DNA of 64,000 bases from Novosphingobium sp. SG707 (GTDB lineage Bacteria > Pseudomonadota > Alphaproteobacteria > Sphingomonadales > Sphingomonadaceae), in assembly GCF_012275515.1 (NCBI RefSeq), contig NZ_JAAZQL010000001.1:1037006-1101005 (forward strand). The letters run 5' to 3'. Shown here in pieces: positions 55,648 to 64,000 of this stretch. A program made the position numbers and the translations under genes. Positions within the stretch are counted from its first letter, which is position 1, and the number at the start of each line of letters is the position of its first letter. Below the pieces are notes generated by a model, which was not told the origin of the DNA, made no database searches, and worked only from the letters and a program-made list of their open reading frames with translations.

Positions 55648-57873
55648 TCAGAAGTGATAGCCGACCGAAACGCCGTAGAGGCGCGGCTCGCCCGAGAAAC
55701 CGACCGAGGACCCATTGGGCAGATAGAGGATCGTGCGGCGATAGGCCTTGTCCGCCAGATTGGTGACATAGGCCGACACGCGCACTGCGCCGATATCCAC
55801 CCCCGCGCGAAGGTTGAGCAGGCCATAGGCGGCCTCCTCGGTCAGCGGCATGCCCGCGCCATAGGCGATATTGCCCTGGCCCGGCTCGTGGAAGAAGCGG
55901 GTCATATAGCTGTATTCGGCCCGCAGCGTCAGTTCGCGGCCTGCGCCCAGCGCGATGCGCTGCTCGGCATTCAGGCTGAGCGAATGTTTGGGCGCGCGCA
56001 CCATCGTGGTGTTCGAGAAATCGGTGGTCGCATTATAGATGAACTGGTCATACTTGGCATCCAGATAGCCATAGGCCAGCCCCAGCGTGGTGCGCGCGGT
56101 GGGATGCGCGGTGATTTCCAGCTCCAGTCCCTTGATCGTCGAACTGGCCGCATTGGCAATCAGGGGCGTGGCCGAACTGACCGAACCGATGATGCGGGCG
56201 ACCTGCAGGTTCTTGTAATCATACCAGAAGAAGGCGCCGTTGACGCGCAGCGCGCGATTCAGCCAGTCGGTCTTGAACCCGGCCTCATAGGCGGTCAGAT
56301 ATTCGGGCTGAAACGTGCTGTTGGCCACGGCCAGCGTGAAGGGAATATACTGAAACCCGCCGCCCTTATAGCCGGTGGAATAGCTGGCATAGACCTTGGC
56401 GTCGCGGCTCAGCTTGTAATCGACCACCACGCGCGGATCGGCGCTGGAGGAGGACAGGTGGTTGGTGGTGGCAAAGGGCGCCACGATCAGCGGCAGACCG
56501 GGGTTGGTGTTGGTGCCCGATTGGTTGGCCCATTTCGTATCGTTCGAATAGCGCCCGCCCAGCGTCACCGTCAGCCGGTCATTGATATGCACCGCCGCCT
56601 GGCCGAACACCGCCCAGGCATTGGCGCCATAGGTCGAGGCCGAGACGTCCACCGCGCTGGTGGTGACGGTGTAAAAAGCCCAGTTCTTGCCCATCGGGAA
56701 TGTGTCGATGCGGCTGGAACCGTCGTGATAGTAATAGGCTCCCAAAATCCAGTCCACCTTGCCGCCAAAGGACAGGCCGCCCCCCGGCGCCGAGGTCAGG
56801 CGCAATTCCTGCGTGAACTGATTCGAGCGTTCATTGGTCAATTGCTGGAGCACGTCCAGCGAGGAGCCTTCCAGCTCGCGCCCGTCATAGCTGTCGAGAT
56901 GGCGCAGCGCGGTGATCGAGGTGATCGAAAGATCATTCAGCGCATAGTCGATCTTGGCCGAATAGGTCTGGGCATGGCGGCTGAGCACCGGGTCATGGAC
57001 CAGATAGCCTTCGTAGAGCGACTTGGGCGGGGTGGCCGTAAAACCGGCCCCGGCAAAGAACACCGCGTTCGGGTTGGTCGAGGTGCCCTGATTGAACCCG
57101 GCAAAAGCGGCCTTGTTGCCATCGACCATGAAATCGGTGCCAAGGTCGATCTTGAGGCCATCAACGGGCTTGAGCGTCACGCGGATCCGCCCGCCGGTAT
57201 TGTCCAGCCCCTGAAAACGGTTGCCCGTGGTCAGATTGGTCGAGTAACCGTCACGCTGGGTGGTCCAGAGCGCCACGCGGGCCATCACCTTGTCGCCCGA
57301 AATCGGGCCGCCCACCGCGCCGAACAGGTTCCACCCGTTGTAATTCGACACGCCCGCCTCGAAATCGCCGGTCAGGTGATCGGTGGGCGCCTTGGTGATG
57401 ACATTGATCGCGCCGCCGATGGTGTTGCGGCCATAGAGCGTGCCCTGCGGGCCGCGCAGCACTTCGATACGCTCCACATCCTTCATGGCGCCGAAACTGC
57501 CCGAAGAGCGCCCATAATAGACGTCATCGGCAAACACGCCCACCGAGCTTTCCGAGCCCGGATCGAAGGAGCGGGTGCCGATGCCGCGAATATAAAGCTG
57601 GGGCCGCACCGCGCCAAAGCTGCCGAAATAGAAATTGGGCACTTGCGTGGCGATATTGCCGAGGTTGACGATGCCGGTCTTGGCGATCTGATCGCCGCCA
57701 AGGGCGGTCAGGGCCACGGGAATGGATTGCGCGGTTTCCTTGCGGCGCTGCGCGGTGACCACAATGTCGGCGGATTCCACCTTCGGCCCGGCCTCCTGCG
57801 CCGCGGCGGGCGCGGCATGGGCCATCATCACCAGCGCAAGGCTGGTCGCGGATTTCATCGTTAGCGTCTTCAT
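55648..57873 (-). CDS. TonB-dependent receptor, probably for aromatic substrates of the hca pathway
   Basis: 741 residues: signal peptide (LALVMMAHAAPAAA), TonB-box-like ADIVVTAQRRKETAQSIPVA, plug (PQLYIRGIGTR, VERIEVLRGPQGTLYGRNTIGG), and a barrel ending RLYGVSVGYHF. The plug pattern is the FecA/CirA-like type widespread in sphingomonad catabolic clusters. It lies downstream of hcaD on the same strand after a 239-bp gap, so its own promoter is likely. The ATG chosen has GGGGAGAG upstream. Confidence 0.92.
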   Translation of the reverse strand: MKTLTMKSATSLALVMMAHAAPAAAQEAGPKVESADIVVTAQRRKETAQSIPVALTALGGDQIAKTGIVNLGNIATQVPNFYFGSFGAVRPQLYIRGIGTRSFDPGSESSVGVFADDVYYGRSSGSFGAMKDVERIEVLRGPQGTLYGRNTIGGAINVITKAPTDHLTGDFEAGVSNYNGWNLFGAVGGPISGDKVMARVALWTTQRDGYSTNLTTGNRFQGLDNTGGRIRVTLKPVDGLKIDLGTDFMVDGNKAAFAGFNQGTSTNPNAVFFAGAGFTATPPKSLYEGYLVHDPVLSRHAQTYSAKIDYALNDLSITSITALRHLDSYDGRELEGSSLDVLQQLTNERSNQFTQELRLTSAPGGGLSFGGKVDWILGAYYYHDGSSRIDTFPMGKNWAFYTVTTSAVDVSASTYGANAWAVFGQAAVHINDRLTVTLGGRYSNDTKWANQSGTNTNPGLPLIVAPFATTNHLSSSSADPRVVVDYKLSRDAKVYASYSTGYKGGGFQYIPFTLAVANSTFQPEYLTAYEAGFKTDWLNRALRVNGAFFWYDYKNLQVARIIGSVSSATPLIANAASSTIKGLELEITAHPTARTTLGLAYGYLDAKYDQFIYNATTDFSNTTMVRAPKHSLSLNAEQRIALGAGRELTLRAEYSYMTRFFHEPGQGNIAYGAGMPLTEEAAYGLLNLRAGVDIGAVRVSAYVTNLADKAYRRTILYLPNGSSVGFSGEPRLYGVSVGYHF

Positions 57874-58112
57874 GATGCTCTCCCCTGTTGGCGGTCCGGC
57901 CCTTTTCATGCCCTGATGCAACAGGGCGGCCGGACGCGATCGGCCCCGGCACCGCATCCGGCGCCGACCGTTTTGCATGTAAAACTGTATGAAGCCGGGG
58001 CCTTGCGCATGATCGGCACGGCCCGGCACAGGCCGCAGTCATCGCCTCGATAGGCCCGCTGCGGCTTCTTTCTCCCTGATTATATTATCTTGTTCCTCCC
58101 CCTCATGTTTGT

Positions 58113-59342
58113 TCAAACCATATGTGCGGCATGGCCAATCTTGCGCACCGCCACGGACGGATCGGCCAGAACCGCAGGATCGGGACGCAGGCCCTGTTCG
58201 ATCATCCTGCGCGCGGCTCGCATGTCCGCGCCCGCATCAATGCCCACCGCCCCCGTCAGAACACCGTCCTCAAGCCCGAAGATCAGCCTTGGCCTGCCGT
58301 CCTCGCCACGGCGGGTGATCCAGTGGCGGGCGCTGGTGCGGCCCGCGACCTGATAATTGACGCCGAACTGATCGGTCCAATACCACGGCACTTCCTGCGC
58401 GCCGGTTTGCCCCGTCACCATCGCGCGCCCGGCCAAACCGCCCTGATGCAGGGCATTGGCCCAGGTTTCCTGACGCACCATGCCGCAGATGAAGGCGTGG
58501 TCCTGACGGGCAATATCGCCTGCGGCATAGATGGCGGGGTGGCTGGTGCGGCCTTGTGCATCGACCAGAATGCCGTCATCCATCGCCAGTCCGGCAGCGG
58601 CGGCCAGCTCATCATTAAGCGTCACGCCAATGCCGTAGACCACCAGATCGCCGGTAAAATCACCACCCTTCGCGCAGGTCAGACGGACCTTTCCGCCATC
58701 CCGCAAGGCATCGGCCAGTTCCACCCCGCAATGCAGCACCACATCATGGTCGCGATGCGCCTGCGCCAGCAGATCGGCCAGCGGCTCGGGCGCCCCGCGC
58801 GCCAGCAGGCGGGGCGCCCGCTCGATGACCTCAACCGACAGGCCAAGTGCCGAAGCGGTCGCGGCCACCTCCAGCCCGATGACCCCGCCGCCCACCACCA
58901 GCAGACGGCGCCCCGGCACCAGCTCCGCACGCAGGCGCCGCGCATCATCGGCGCTGCGGAGTACATGCGCCGCCTCGCCCAGCGCGTCGAGCAAGGGATA
59001 GCGCCGCGCCCGCGCCCCTGTGGCGATCAGCAGCTTGTCAAAGCCGATGCGTTCACCGTCGGCCAGTGTGACGACCTGCGCGCCCGGATCAATGGCGGTC
59101 GCACCCTGCCCCAGTTTCAGCTCTATGGCGCGGTCGGCGTAGAAATTGGCCGGATAGATCGGCGGGGCGGCCCCATCGGCGCCGCGCAGCGCTTCCTTCG
59201 ACAGCGGCGGGCGTTCATAGGGCAGATGAGGATCATCGCCGATCATCACGATCCGGCCCGCAAAACCGGCCGCGCGCATGGCCGATGCCGCGGCCGTTCC
59301 GGCATGGCCCGCACCGAGAATGAGGAAGCAGGGCGCCGTCAT
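58113..59342 (-). CDS. hcaD: Phenylpropionate dioxygenase ferredoxin reductase (HcaD-like)
   Basis: 409 residues: FAD motif FLILGAGHAGTAAASAMRAAG, PYERPPLSKEAL, NAD motif LLVVGGGVIGLEVAATASALG and AIYAAGDIA. This is the reductase that feeds NADH electrons to the Rieske ferredoxin of a ring-hydroxylating dioxygenase. It overlaps mhpB by 4 nt and is the last gene of the operon. Confidence 0.9.
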   Translation of the reverse strand: MTAPCFLILGAGHAGTAAASAMRAAGFAGRIVMIGDDPHLPYERPPLSKEALRGADGAAPPIYPANFYADRAIELKLGQGATAIDPGAQVVTLADGERIGFDKLLIATGARARRYPLLDALGEAAHVLRSADDARRLRAELVPGRRLLVVGGGVIGLEVAATASALGLSVEVIERAPRLLARGAPEPLADLLAQAHRDHDVVLHCGVELADALRDGGKVRLTCAKGGDFTGDLVVYGIGVTLNDELAAAAGLAMDDGILVDAQGRTSHPAIYAAGDIARQDHAFICGMVRQETWANALHQGGLAGRAMVTGQTGAQEVPWYWTDQFGVNYQVAGRTSARHWITRRGEDGRPRLIFGLEDGVLTGAVGIDAGADMRAARRMIEQGLRPDPAVLADPSVAVRKIGHAAHMV

Positions 59343-60298
59343 ACCGTCTCCGCCATGCTGCGCGCCGAAACCATGCCCATGCCCGCAATCCATTCGTCGA
59401 TCGGGTGGTAATAGTGGCGCGTGGCGGCATAGGGTCCAATCGCCTGCATCGCGGCAAATGCGGCGACCCAGGCCCGGATCTCATGCCCGCCGCGCCCGCC
59501 GCGCGCGGAAATTTCCGCATCGCTCATGGTTTCAAAGCGGCCAAGGCACCCGGCCAGAAAGTCCTCGATCAGCCCTTCATCCCATGCGGCATCAAGCGGC
59601 AGCGTCTCGCCCTTGGCCTCGCCACGCGCCAGAGCCTCGCCCTTGGCCAGCACATTGGCCTGACGGCGCGCGCGCGCCTCGGGGGCGGGATTGCGCCCGG
59701 CGATCAGGAATTCCTCGACCTCGGGCCCCACATGCCCCATCTGCGGTGTGGGCGGATCATGGCTGAGCCCGCCCGAACCGATGATCAGCACCCGTTCGGA
59801 ACGCCCGGCCAGAAAGCGCCCCACCGAAGCCCCCAGCGCCAGCGCGCGATGCACCGGCGGCAGCGGATGGGCCGCGCCATTGATGAAAATGGGCAGCACC
59901 GGATAGCGCGTCACATCGCGGGTCAGCAGCGCCAGCGGCTGGGTAAAGCCATGGTCGGCCTGCATCCGATAGGAATAGGCCAGATCCACGCCTTCATTCT
60001 GGACATGACGGACCAGATCGAGCGCCGGCGCTTCGGGCACGGGCAGGGCATCGGCCCAGTAATCCCAGTCCCCCGCCCCGCGCGCCCGCACGCCAAGGCA
60101 GAAGGGCGGCATCAGGTCATAGAAGAAACCGTTGAAATGATCGGGCGCAAACATCACGATCAGTTGCGGATCAAAGGCTTCGACCTCACGCGCCAGATCG
60201 GCAAAGGCGGCGCGGGCGCCCGCCTCGACCTCTGGGGCGGGATGGATGAATTCCATCATCGGTGTGTGCGAGGCACAGATCAGGCGGATGTTGCTCAC
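59339..60298 (-). CDS. mhpB: 2,3-dihydroxyphenylpropionate 1,2-dioxygenase (MhpB-like)
   Basis: 319 residues of the LigB-type extradiol dioxygenase family, with iron-ligand histidine regions in [12 protein letters not shown] and [20 protein letters not shown], plus [10 protein letters not shown] and [15 protein letters not shown]. It opens the ring of 2,3-dihydroxyphenylpropionate or 2,3-dihydroxycinnamate by meta cleavage. The start is a GTG overlapping hcaB by GTGA. The later steps (mhpC, D, E, F) are not in the window. Confidence 0.92.
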   Translation of the reverse strand: MSNIRLICASHTPMMEFIHPAPEVEAGARAAFADLAREVEAFDPQLIVMFAPDHFNGFFYDLMPPFCLGVRARGAGDWDYWADALPVPEAPALDLVRHVQNEGVDLAYSYRMQADHGFTQPLALLTRDVTRYPVLPIFINGAAHPLPPVHRALALGASVGRFLAGRSERVLIIGSGGLSHDPPTPQMGHVGPEVEEFLIAGRNPAPEARARRQANVLAKGEALARGEAKGETLPLDAAWDEGLIEDFLAGCLGRFETMSDAEISARGGRGGHEIRAWVAAFAAMQAIGPYAATRHYYHPIDEWIAGMGMVSARSMAETV

Positions 60299-61107
60299 AG
60301 ATCCAGCCCTCCGGCCACATGGCGGATGCCGCGGATGCCCAGCCCGCAATCGGCGTTGATGAAAACCCCGCTCAGCGTGCGATTGTCGGCCCGGCTGGCC
60401 AGCATGACATAGGGGCCGACGAAATCATCGGGATCGGGAAAGAATTGCAGCGGCAGGATCGCGCTGATCGCCTCGGGGCTGCGGCTGTCCATGATGCGCT
60501 GGTCTTGCTGGCCCAGTGCGGCCGCGCCGCGCAAATCGCTGGCCATGCCGCTGGGGGCAACGGCATTGACGCGCACTTTGGGCGCCAGTTCATAGGCCAG
60601 TTGGCGCACAAGGCCCACGCCCGCATGTTTGGAGGCGGTATAAAGCGGGCCGCCGCCGCCGGGATAGAAGGCCGAATTGGACAGGGTGAAGATGATCGAC
60701 CCCTCGCTTTCAATCAGCGCCTGCGCCGCCGCCTTCGCGCCCAGCAGATAGCCTTTCACGTTGATGGCGAAGAGCTCATCAAAGCCGCGCTCCAGTTCCT
60801 CCCCGCTGCGCCCCACCAGCGTGGCGCCATGGTCCCAGATGGCCGCATTGCCGATGAAGCAATCGAGCCGCCCGAACCGCGCCAGGACCGCCTCCACCGC
60901 GCGGGCATTGTCGGCAAAGGAGCGCACATCGCCCTCCACCGCCAGCACCGCATCGGGATATTGCGCATTGAGCATCCCCACGCGCCCCGCATCGCGCTCC
61001 AGCACGCCCACGCGCGCGCCCTCGGCCACGAAGCGGCGCAGGATCGCCAGCCCCAGCCCCGACCCGCCCCCGGTGATCAGCGCGACCTGTCCGGCAAGGC
61101 GGCTCAC
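60295..61107 (-). CDS. hcaB: 3-phenylpropionate-dihydrodiol dehydrogenase (HcaB-like)
   Basis: 270-residue [36 protein letters not shown], catalytic Tyr-Lys in [10 protein letters not shown]. The C-terminal [17 protein letters not shown] is typical of aromatic cis-dihydrodiol dehydrogenases. It oxidises the cis-dihydrodiol from HcaEF to the catechol. Overlaps both neighbours by 4 nt. Confidence 0.92.
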   Translation of the reverse strand: MSRLAGQVALITGGGSGLGLAILRRFVAEGARVGVLERDAGRVGMLNAQYPDAVLAVEGDVRSFADNARAVEAVLARFGRLDCFIGNAAIWDHGATLVGRSGEELERGFDELFAINVKGYLLGAKAAAQALIESEGSIIFTLSNSAFYPGGGGPLYTASKHAGVGLVRQLAYELAPKVRVNAVAPSGMASDLRGAAALGQQDQRIMDSRSPEAISAILPLQFFPDPDDFVGPYVMLASRADNRTLSGVFINADCGLGIRGIRHVAGGLDL

Positions 61108-61421
61108 GCGGCGCTCTCCACCGTCACATAGATCTCACCGTCCTCGATGCTCACCGGATAGGTGGCCAGATCGATATAGGCGGGCTGGCTCAAGGCCTTG
61201 CCGGTGCGCAGGCAGAAGCGCGCGGCATGGAGCGGGCATTCGACCGTGCAGTCATCCTCGATATAGCCATCGGCCATCGAGGCATCGCCATGGGTGCAAA
61301 GATCGGCCAGCGCGAAATATTCGCCGCCGACGTGAAACACCGAAACGGCAGGCTCGCTCTCGATGCGCTTTGCTTCGCCGGAGGGAAGGTCGGCGGCGGC
61401 GCAAACGTGGAATTTGGTCAT
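61104..61421 (-). CDS. hcaC: Rieske ferredoxin of phenylpropionate dioxygenase (HcaC-like)
   Basis: 105 residues with the Rieske 2Fe-2S ligands C42/H44 (CTHGDASM) and C62/H65 (CPLHAARF). It carries electrons from HcaD to HcaE. Overlaps hcaB by 4 nt and follows hcaF by 17 nt. Confidence 0.95.
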   Translation of the reverse strand: MTKFHVCAAADLPSGEAKRIESEPAVSVFHVGGEYFALADLCTHGDASMADGYIEDDCTVECPLHAARFCLRTGKALSQPAYIDLATYPVSIEDGEIYVTVESAA

Positions 61422-61438
61422 GATGGGGACTCGGATAA

Positions 61439-61984
61439 TCAGAGGATAATCGACACATTCGCCGACATCAGCGTGAACTCGTCGAGTTCGAGGCGGCGGC
61501 GGGCGATGGTGAAGGTTTCGCCGCCATCGGCCGCGGCAATGCGCCGCAAAGTGTCGCGGCGGGTGCCGATAAAGCTGTGGTGGTCATGCGCCTTGGACGC
61601 GCGATGGACCAGATAGTTGCAGCCCACCACCAGCTCATCATCGGCCTGCGCCAGAACGCGCACATTGGTGACGAAATGGCGGGTGCGGCTGGCCGGTTCC
61701 TCGGCCCATGCCTGACCGGTTTCGACGCGGGCGACGCGGCGTTCGAGCTGATATTTGTCCTCGTGGAAAATATAGGTCGTGGGCGGGGCCCAGCCCCGGC
61801 GGCGATCGCGGAACTGCGCCAGCGAATTGGTGTCGAGCGTATATTCGATGTCATCGGCCAAAAGGTCGAGCCATTCGCGCAGCCGCCGTTCGTCGAGCAG
61901 TGCGGCCTCCAGATAGAGGAATTGCTCGACCTCATGCTGAAGATCGGCCGAAACGCGCAGCGGACGGGTCAGTTCATCAAGCAT
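61439..61984 (-). CDS. hcaF: Phenylpropionate dioxygenase beta subunit (HcaF-like)
   Basis: 181 residues of the ring-hydroxylating dioxygenase small-subunit family: [39 protein letters not shown], and the C-terminal RRLELDEF. A structural subunit of the terminal oxygenase with HcaE. Overlaps hcaE by 8 nt. Confidence 0.93.
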   Translation of the reverse strand: MLDELTRPLRVSADLQHEVEQFLYLEAALLDERRLREWLDLLADDIEYTLDTNSLAQFRDRRRGWAPPTTYIFHEDKYQLERRVARVETGQAWAEEPASRTRHFVTNVRVLAQADDELVVGCNYLVHRASKAHDHHSFIGTRRDTLRRIAAADGGETFTIARRRLELDEFTLMSANVSIIL

Positions 61985-63338
61985 CGATCACCTCCTGCTC
62001 CCATGCGGCGCCCGCCGCCTCGATCTCGTTCCAGCTTTTGCCCGTCATCAGATCGACCCAGCGCTGGTAAAAACCGCGCGCGGCGGTCTCGGCGAAAGTG
62101 CCGTTGGTGATGCCCGGAATGCCGTCCTCGCGGCGCTCCTCGAAACCAAGGCCCATCTGCATGCAGAAGTCGGTCTGGCGTGCCTTGTGGCCGCGCAGCA
62201 CCTTTTGCACCTCGATCCAGTTTTCCGAATCGTCCTGTTCCAGAAAGCCCGCCGGGCCAAAGGCGCGCGCATGGCTCTTTTTCAGCGCCTCCTTCACCTC
62301 GGGCGGCGCGGCCTTGTCGGCGATGCAGAAGACCCAGACCTCGATCCGTCCCGGCCCGCGCGGATGCCATACGCGCAGCGTCTGGGTGCCGTTGAGCCAG
62401 GAGAGCGTCGGAAACATCGTGTTATGCCCGGCCAGACGCAGCGCCCGCACCTTGCCAAGGCGCGCCTCGGCCTCGGGATAGGTTTCGCGGAAATAGGCCG
62501 AAACCTCGCCGCCCACCCAGACATTGGCATCGGCATTTTCGGTGAAGAAAAAGGCGCTGCCATGGCCCTTTCCGGCAAATTGCACGCCGCCAAGGCCGTT
62601 GGCCCATGCCGGGCGCTCGGTCTGGCCATCGCCCAGCGGGCTGCCGTCGGGCTTGTTCTGGGGCGTGGGCGCCAAAACCTGAATGGCCGAGGCATGGGTA
62701 TAGGGGGCGTGATACTGATCGGAGCAGAATTGCTCGGCGGCGAATTTCCAGTTGCAGTCGATCATCCATTTATGGACGCCGCCCACCACCTCGGTGCCGC
62801 CCTCGCGCCGGTCGAGAAAGCCGTCGAGATACCACGCCATATCGCCCAGATAGGTGACCAGATCAGGCGCGCTTTCATCCCAATTGGCGAAAATCAGACC
62901 CTTGTAGCTCTCGACGCGCGGCGCCTTGATCAGCCCCCATTTCGACTTGTCGAGTTTGCCACGATAGGCTTCCTTTTCCAGCGGCACCGATTGCAGCGCG
63001 CCATCCACCTGATAGGCCCAGCCGTGATAGGGGCAGGTGAAAGCCTTGGTGTTGCCGCTGTCGGCATGGCACAGCTTCATGCCGCGATGGCGGCACTGGT
63101 TCATCATGACCTGAACCGAGCCATCCTTTTGCCGGACCACCAGCACCGGGTCTTCGCCCATGAAAGTATTGAAGAAATCGCCCGGATTGGGGATCTGGCT
63201 TTCATGCGCCAGGAACAGCCATGTACGGCCGAACACGCGCTCCAGTTCCAGTTCATACAATTGGGCATCGCTGTAAATGGCGGGTTTGACGGTGCCATTG
63301 CGCGAATCCACCAGCGATCGGATCTGATCGTCGTCCAT
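61977..63338 (-). CDS. hcaE: Phenylpropionate/cinnamate dioxygenase alpha subunit (HcaE-like)
   Basis: 453 residues: Rieske centre C82/H84 (CRHRGMKLC) and C102/H105 (CPYHGWAYQ); catalytic iron ligands in [15 protein letters not shown]. It adds dioxygen to the ring of 3-phenylpropionate or cinnamate. First gene of a six-gene operon, with GGGGAGAG before the ATG, divergent from hcaR. Substrate choice among aromatic acids is inferred from the whole gene set, not from this protein alone. Confidence 0.93.
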   Translation of the reverse strand: MDDDQIRSLVDSRNGTVKPAIYSDAQLYELELERVFGRTWLFLAHESQIPNPGDFFNTFMGEDPVLVVRQKDGSVQVMMNQCRHRGMKLCHADSGNTKAFTCPYHGWAYQVDGALQSVPLEKEAYRGKLDKSKWGLIKAPRVESYKGLIFANWDESAPDLVTYLGDMAWYLDGFLDRREGGTEVVGGVHKWMIDCNWKFAAEQFCSDQYHAPYTHASAIQVLAPTPQNKPDGSPLGDGQTERPAWANGLGGVQFAGKGHGSAFFFTENADANVWVGGEVSAYFRETYPEAEARLGKVRALRLAGHNTMFPTLSWLNGTQTLRVWHPRGPGRIEVWVFCIADKAAPPEVKEALKKSHARAFGPAGFLEQDDSENWIEVQKVLRGHKARQTDFCMQMGLGFEERREDGIPGITNGTFAETAARGFYQRWVDLMTGKSWNEIEAAGAAWEQEVIDA

Positions 63339-63435
63339 GCTGCAACTCTCCCCGAAAATGGGGCCGGACGGGCCGGCTCTCTGCGCATGGAATTAACGGA
63401 GGGAGGCGCACCGCTGAAATACTTAATTCTTGCCA

Positions 63436-63458
63436 ACTTATAGGCCATACCTATAAGT
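63436..63458. promoter_or_regulatory. Probable HcaR operator
   Basis: Perfect inverted repeat ACTTATAGG-CCATA-CCTATAAGT with 9-bp arms, ending 8 bp before the hcaR start codon and about 100 bp upstream of hcaE. It contains LysR-type T-N11-A patterns. Position suggests autorepression of hcaR and activation of hcaE. Confidence 0.65.
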
Positions 63459-63465
63459 GCCGGAT

Positions 63466-64000
63466 ATGGAACTGCGCCATCTCCGCTATTTCGTCGCCGT
63501 GGCCGAAGCGCTCAGCTTTACCCGCGCGGCCCAGACGCTGCGCACCGCGCAACCCTCGCTCAGCCAGCAAATCCGTGATCTTGAATATGAAATCGGCACG
63601 CCCTTGCTCTATCGCGACAAGCGCAATGTCGCGCTGACCCCGGCGGGCAAGGTGTTTCTGGACGAGGCCAAGCTGGTGCTGGCCCAGGCCGAGCGGGCCA
63701 AGCTGCTGGCGCGCCGCGCGGGCGAGGATATGGGCAACACGCTTACCATCGGCTTTGTCCCGGCCGCCGAGGTCAAGATTTTTCCCCAGACGCTGACCAT
63801 GCTGCGCGCGGAATTTCCCGCCACGCGAATCGTCATGCAATCGCTGACCACCTTCGAACAGCACGAGGCGCTGTCATCGGGGGCCATCGACTTTGGATTT
63901 CTGCGCCCGCCGGTCGATGATCCGTCCATTGACAGCATGGTGATCCTGCGCGAATCGCTGGTGCTGCTGATGCCCGCCGATCATCCCTCCTGCTGGAGCA
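63466..64000 (+). CDS. hcaR: LysR family regulator HcaR (cut by the window end)
   Basis: The first 178 residues are present: MELRHLRYFVAVAEALSFTR, QPSLSQQIRDLEYEIGTPLL and LTIGFVPAAEVKIFPQTL. The last block is close to the GFVPSAEV effector-domain start of E. coli HcaR. It probably activates the divergent hca operon in response to phenylpropionate or cinnamate. Confidence 0.9.
   Translation, partial: MELRHLRYFVAVAEALSFTRAAQTLRTAQPSLSQQIRDLEYEIGTPLLYRDKRNVALTPAGKVFLDEAKLVLAQAERAKLLARRAGEDMGNTLTIGFVPAAEVKIFPQTLTMLRAEFPATRIVMQSLTTFEQHEALSSGAIDFGFLRPPVDDPSIDSMVILRESLVLLMPADHPSCWS

Noticed and set aside
55317..55826. Single 169-codon minus-strand gene
   Set aside because: Its first half lies in another frame of the certain TonB receptor gene; only the part beyond the receptor stop might be a remnant of something else.
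55654..57864. 736-codon plus-strand frame opposite the second TonB receptor
   Set aside because: Shadow of the receptor gene; no recognisable motif or ribosome-binding site.
1..64000. tRNA, rRNA, CRISPR arrays, phage genes and origin-like repeats
   Set aside because: None was recognised by eye on either strand; a covariance-model search would be needed to exclude small RNAs.

Overview
The window is a chromosomal segment of a high-GC alphaproteobacterium, most probably a sphingomonad (Novosphingobium/Sphingobium-like). The basis is indirect: two large TonB-dependent receptors, one followed by a tryptophan-halogenase-family gene as in sphingomonad/caulobacter glycan loci, an AlgE-type porin, strong GC codon bias and many 4-nt ATGA/GTGA gene overlaps. 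No rRNA or tRNA gene was seen, so the genus is an inference.

Layout. 0-5.7 kb: sugar-uptake locus (TonB receptor, tryptophan-halogenase-like gene, FucP-like MFS permease, LacI repressor) with LacI-type palindromes in the divergent promoter. 5.9-14.2 kb: housekeeping and stress genes (yaaA, an SDR, DUF1801, tag, a divergent LysR/SDR pair with a clear operator, glycerate 2-kinase) and an operon of YceI, a cytochrome b561-YceI fusion and a DUF3237 protein. 14.5-22.4 kb: complete kdpFABC-kdpDE potassium system, preceded by an extra 27-residue membrane peptide whose ribosome-binding site lies in a perfect hairpin. 22.5-27.8 kb: a DUF1905 gene, then an RNA-repair locus, rtcR divergent from rtcB-rlaP-rtcA, with a sigma-54 promoter.

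27.9-29.3 kb: an orphan C-glycoside deglycosidase pair. 29.8-32.6 kb: a secreted DUF3857/transglutaminase/TPR protein. 32.8-33.1 kb: two abutting remnants of unrelated insertion sequences (ISL3 and IS110). 33.2-44.2 kb: a LysR gene divergent from a catabolic operon with its own ETF-quinone oxidoreductase, HAD/enoyl-CoA hydratase fusion, acyl-CoA dehydrogenase, ETF, two-subunit CoA-transferase and acetoacetate decarboxylase. It ends in a strong terminator and is followed by a decayed IS110 element, so the block looks acquired. With no thiolase or acyl-CoA ligase, it can be read as a closed cycle oxidising a short fatty acid to a 3-keto acid and then a methyl ketone such as acetone.

44.8-50.9 kb: C4-dicarboxylate module (dctA with an AlgE-type porin, divergent dctB-dctD); this DctD lacks the GAFTGA sigma-54 loop and the usual Walker B glutamate. 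50.9-55.2 kb: a penicillin-acylase-family amidase and a MASE1-PAS-GGDEF diguanylate cyclase. 55.6-64 kb: phenylpropionate/cinnamate dioxygenase operon (hcaE, hcaF, hcaC, hcaB, mhpB, hcaD), an adjacent TonB receptor, and a divergent hcaR cut by the window edge, with a perfect inverted repeat directly before hcaR.
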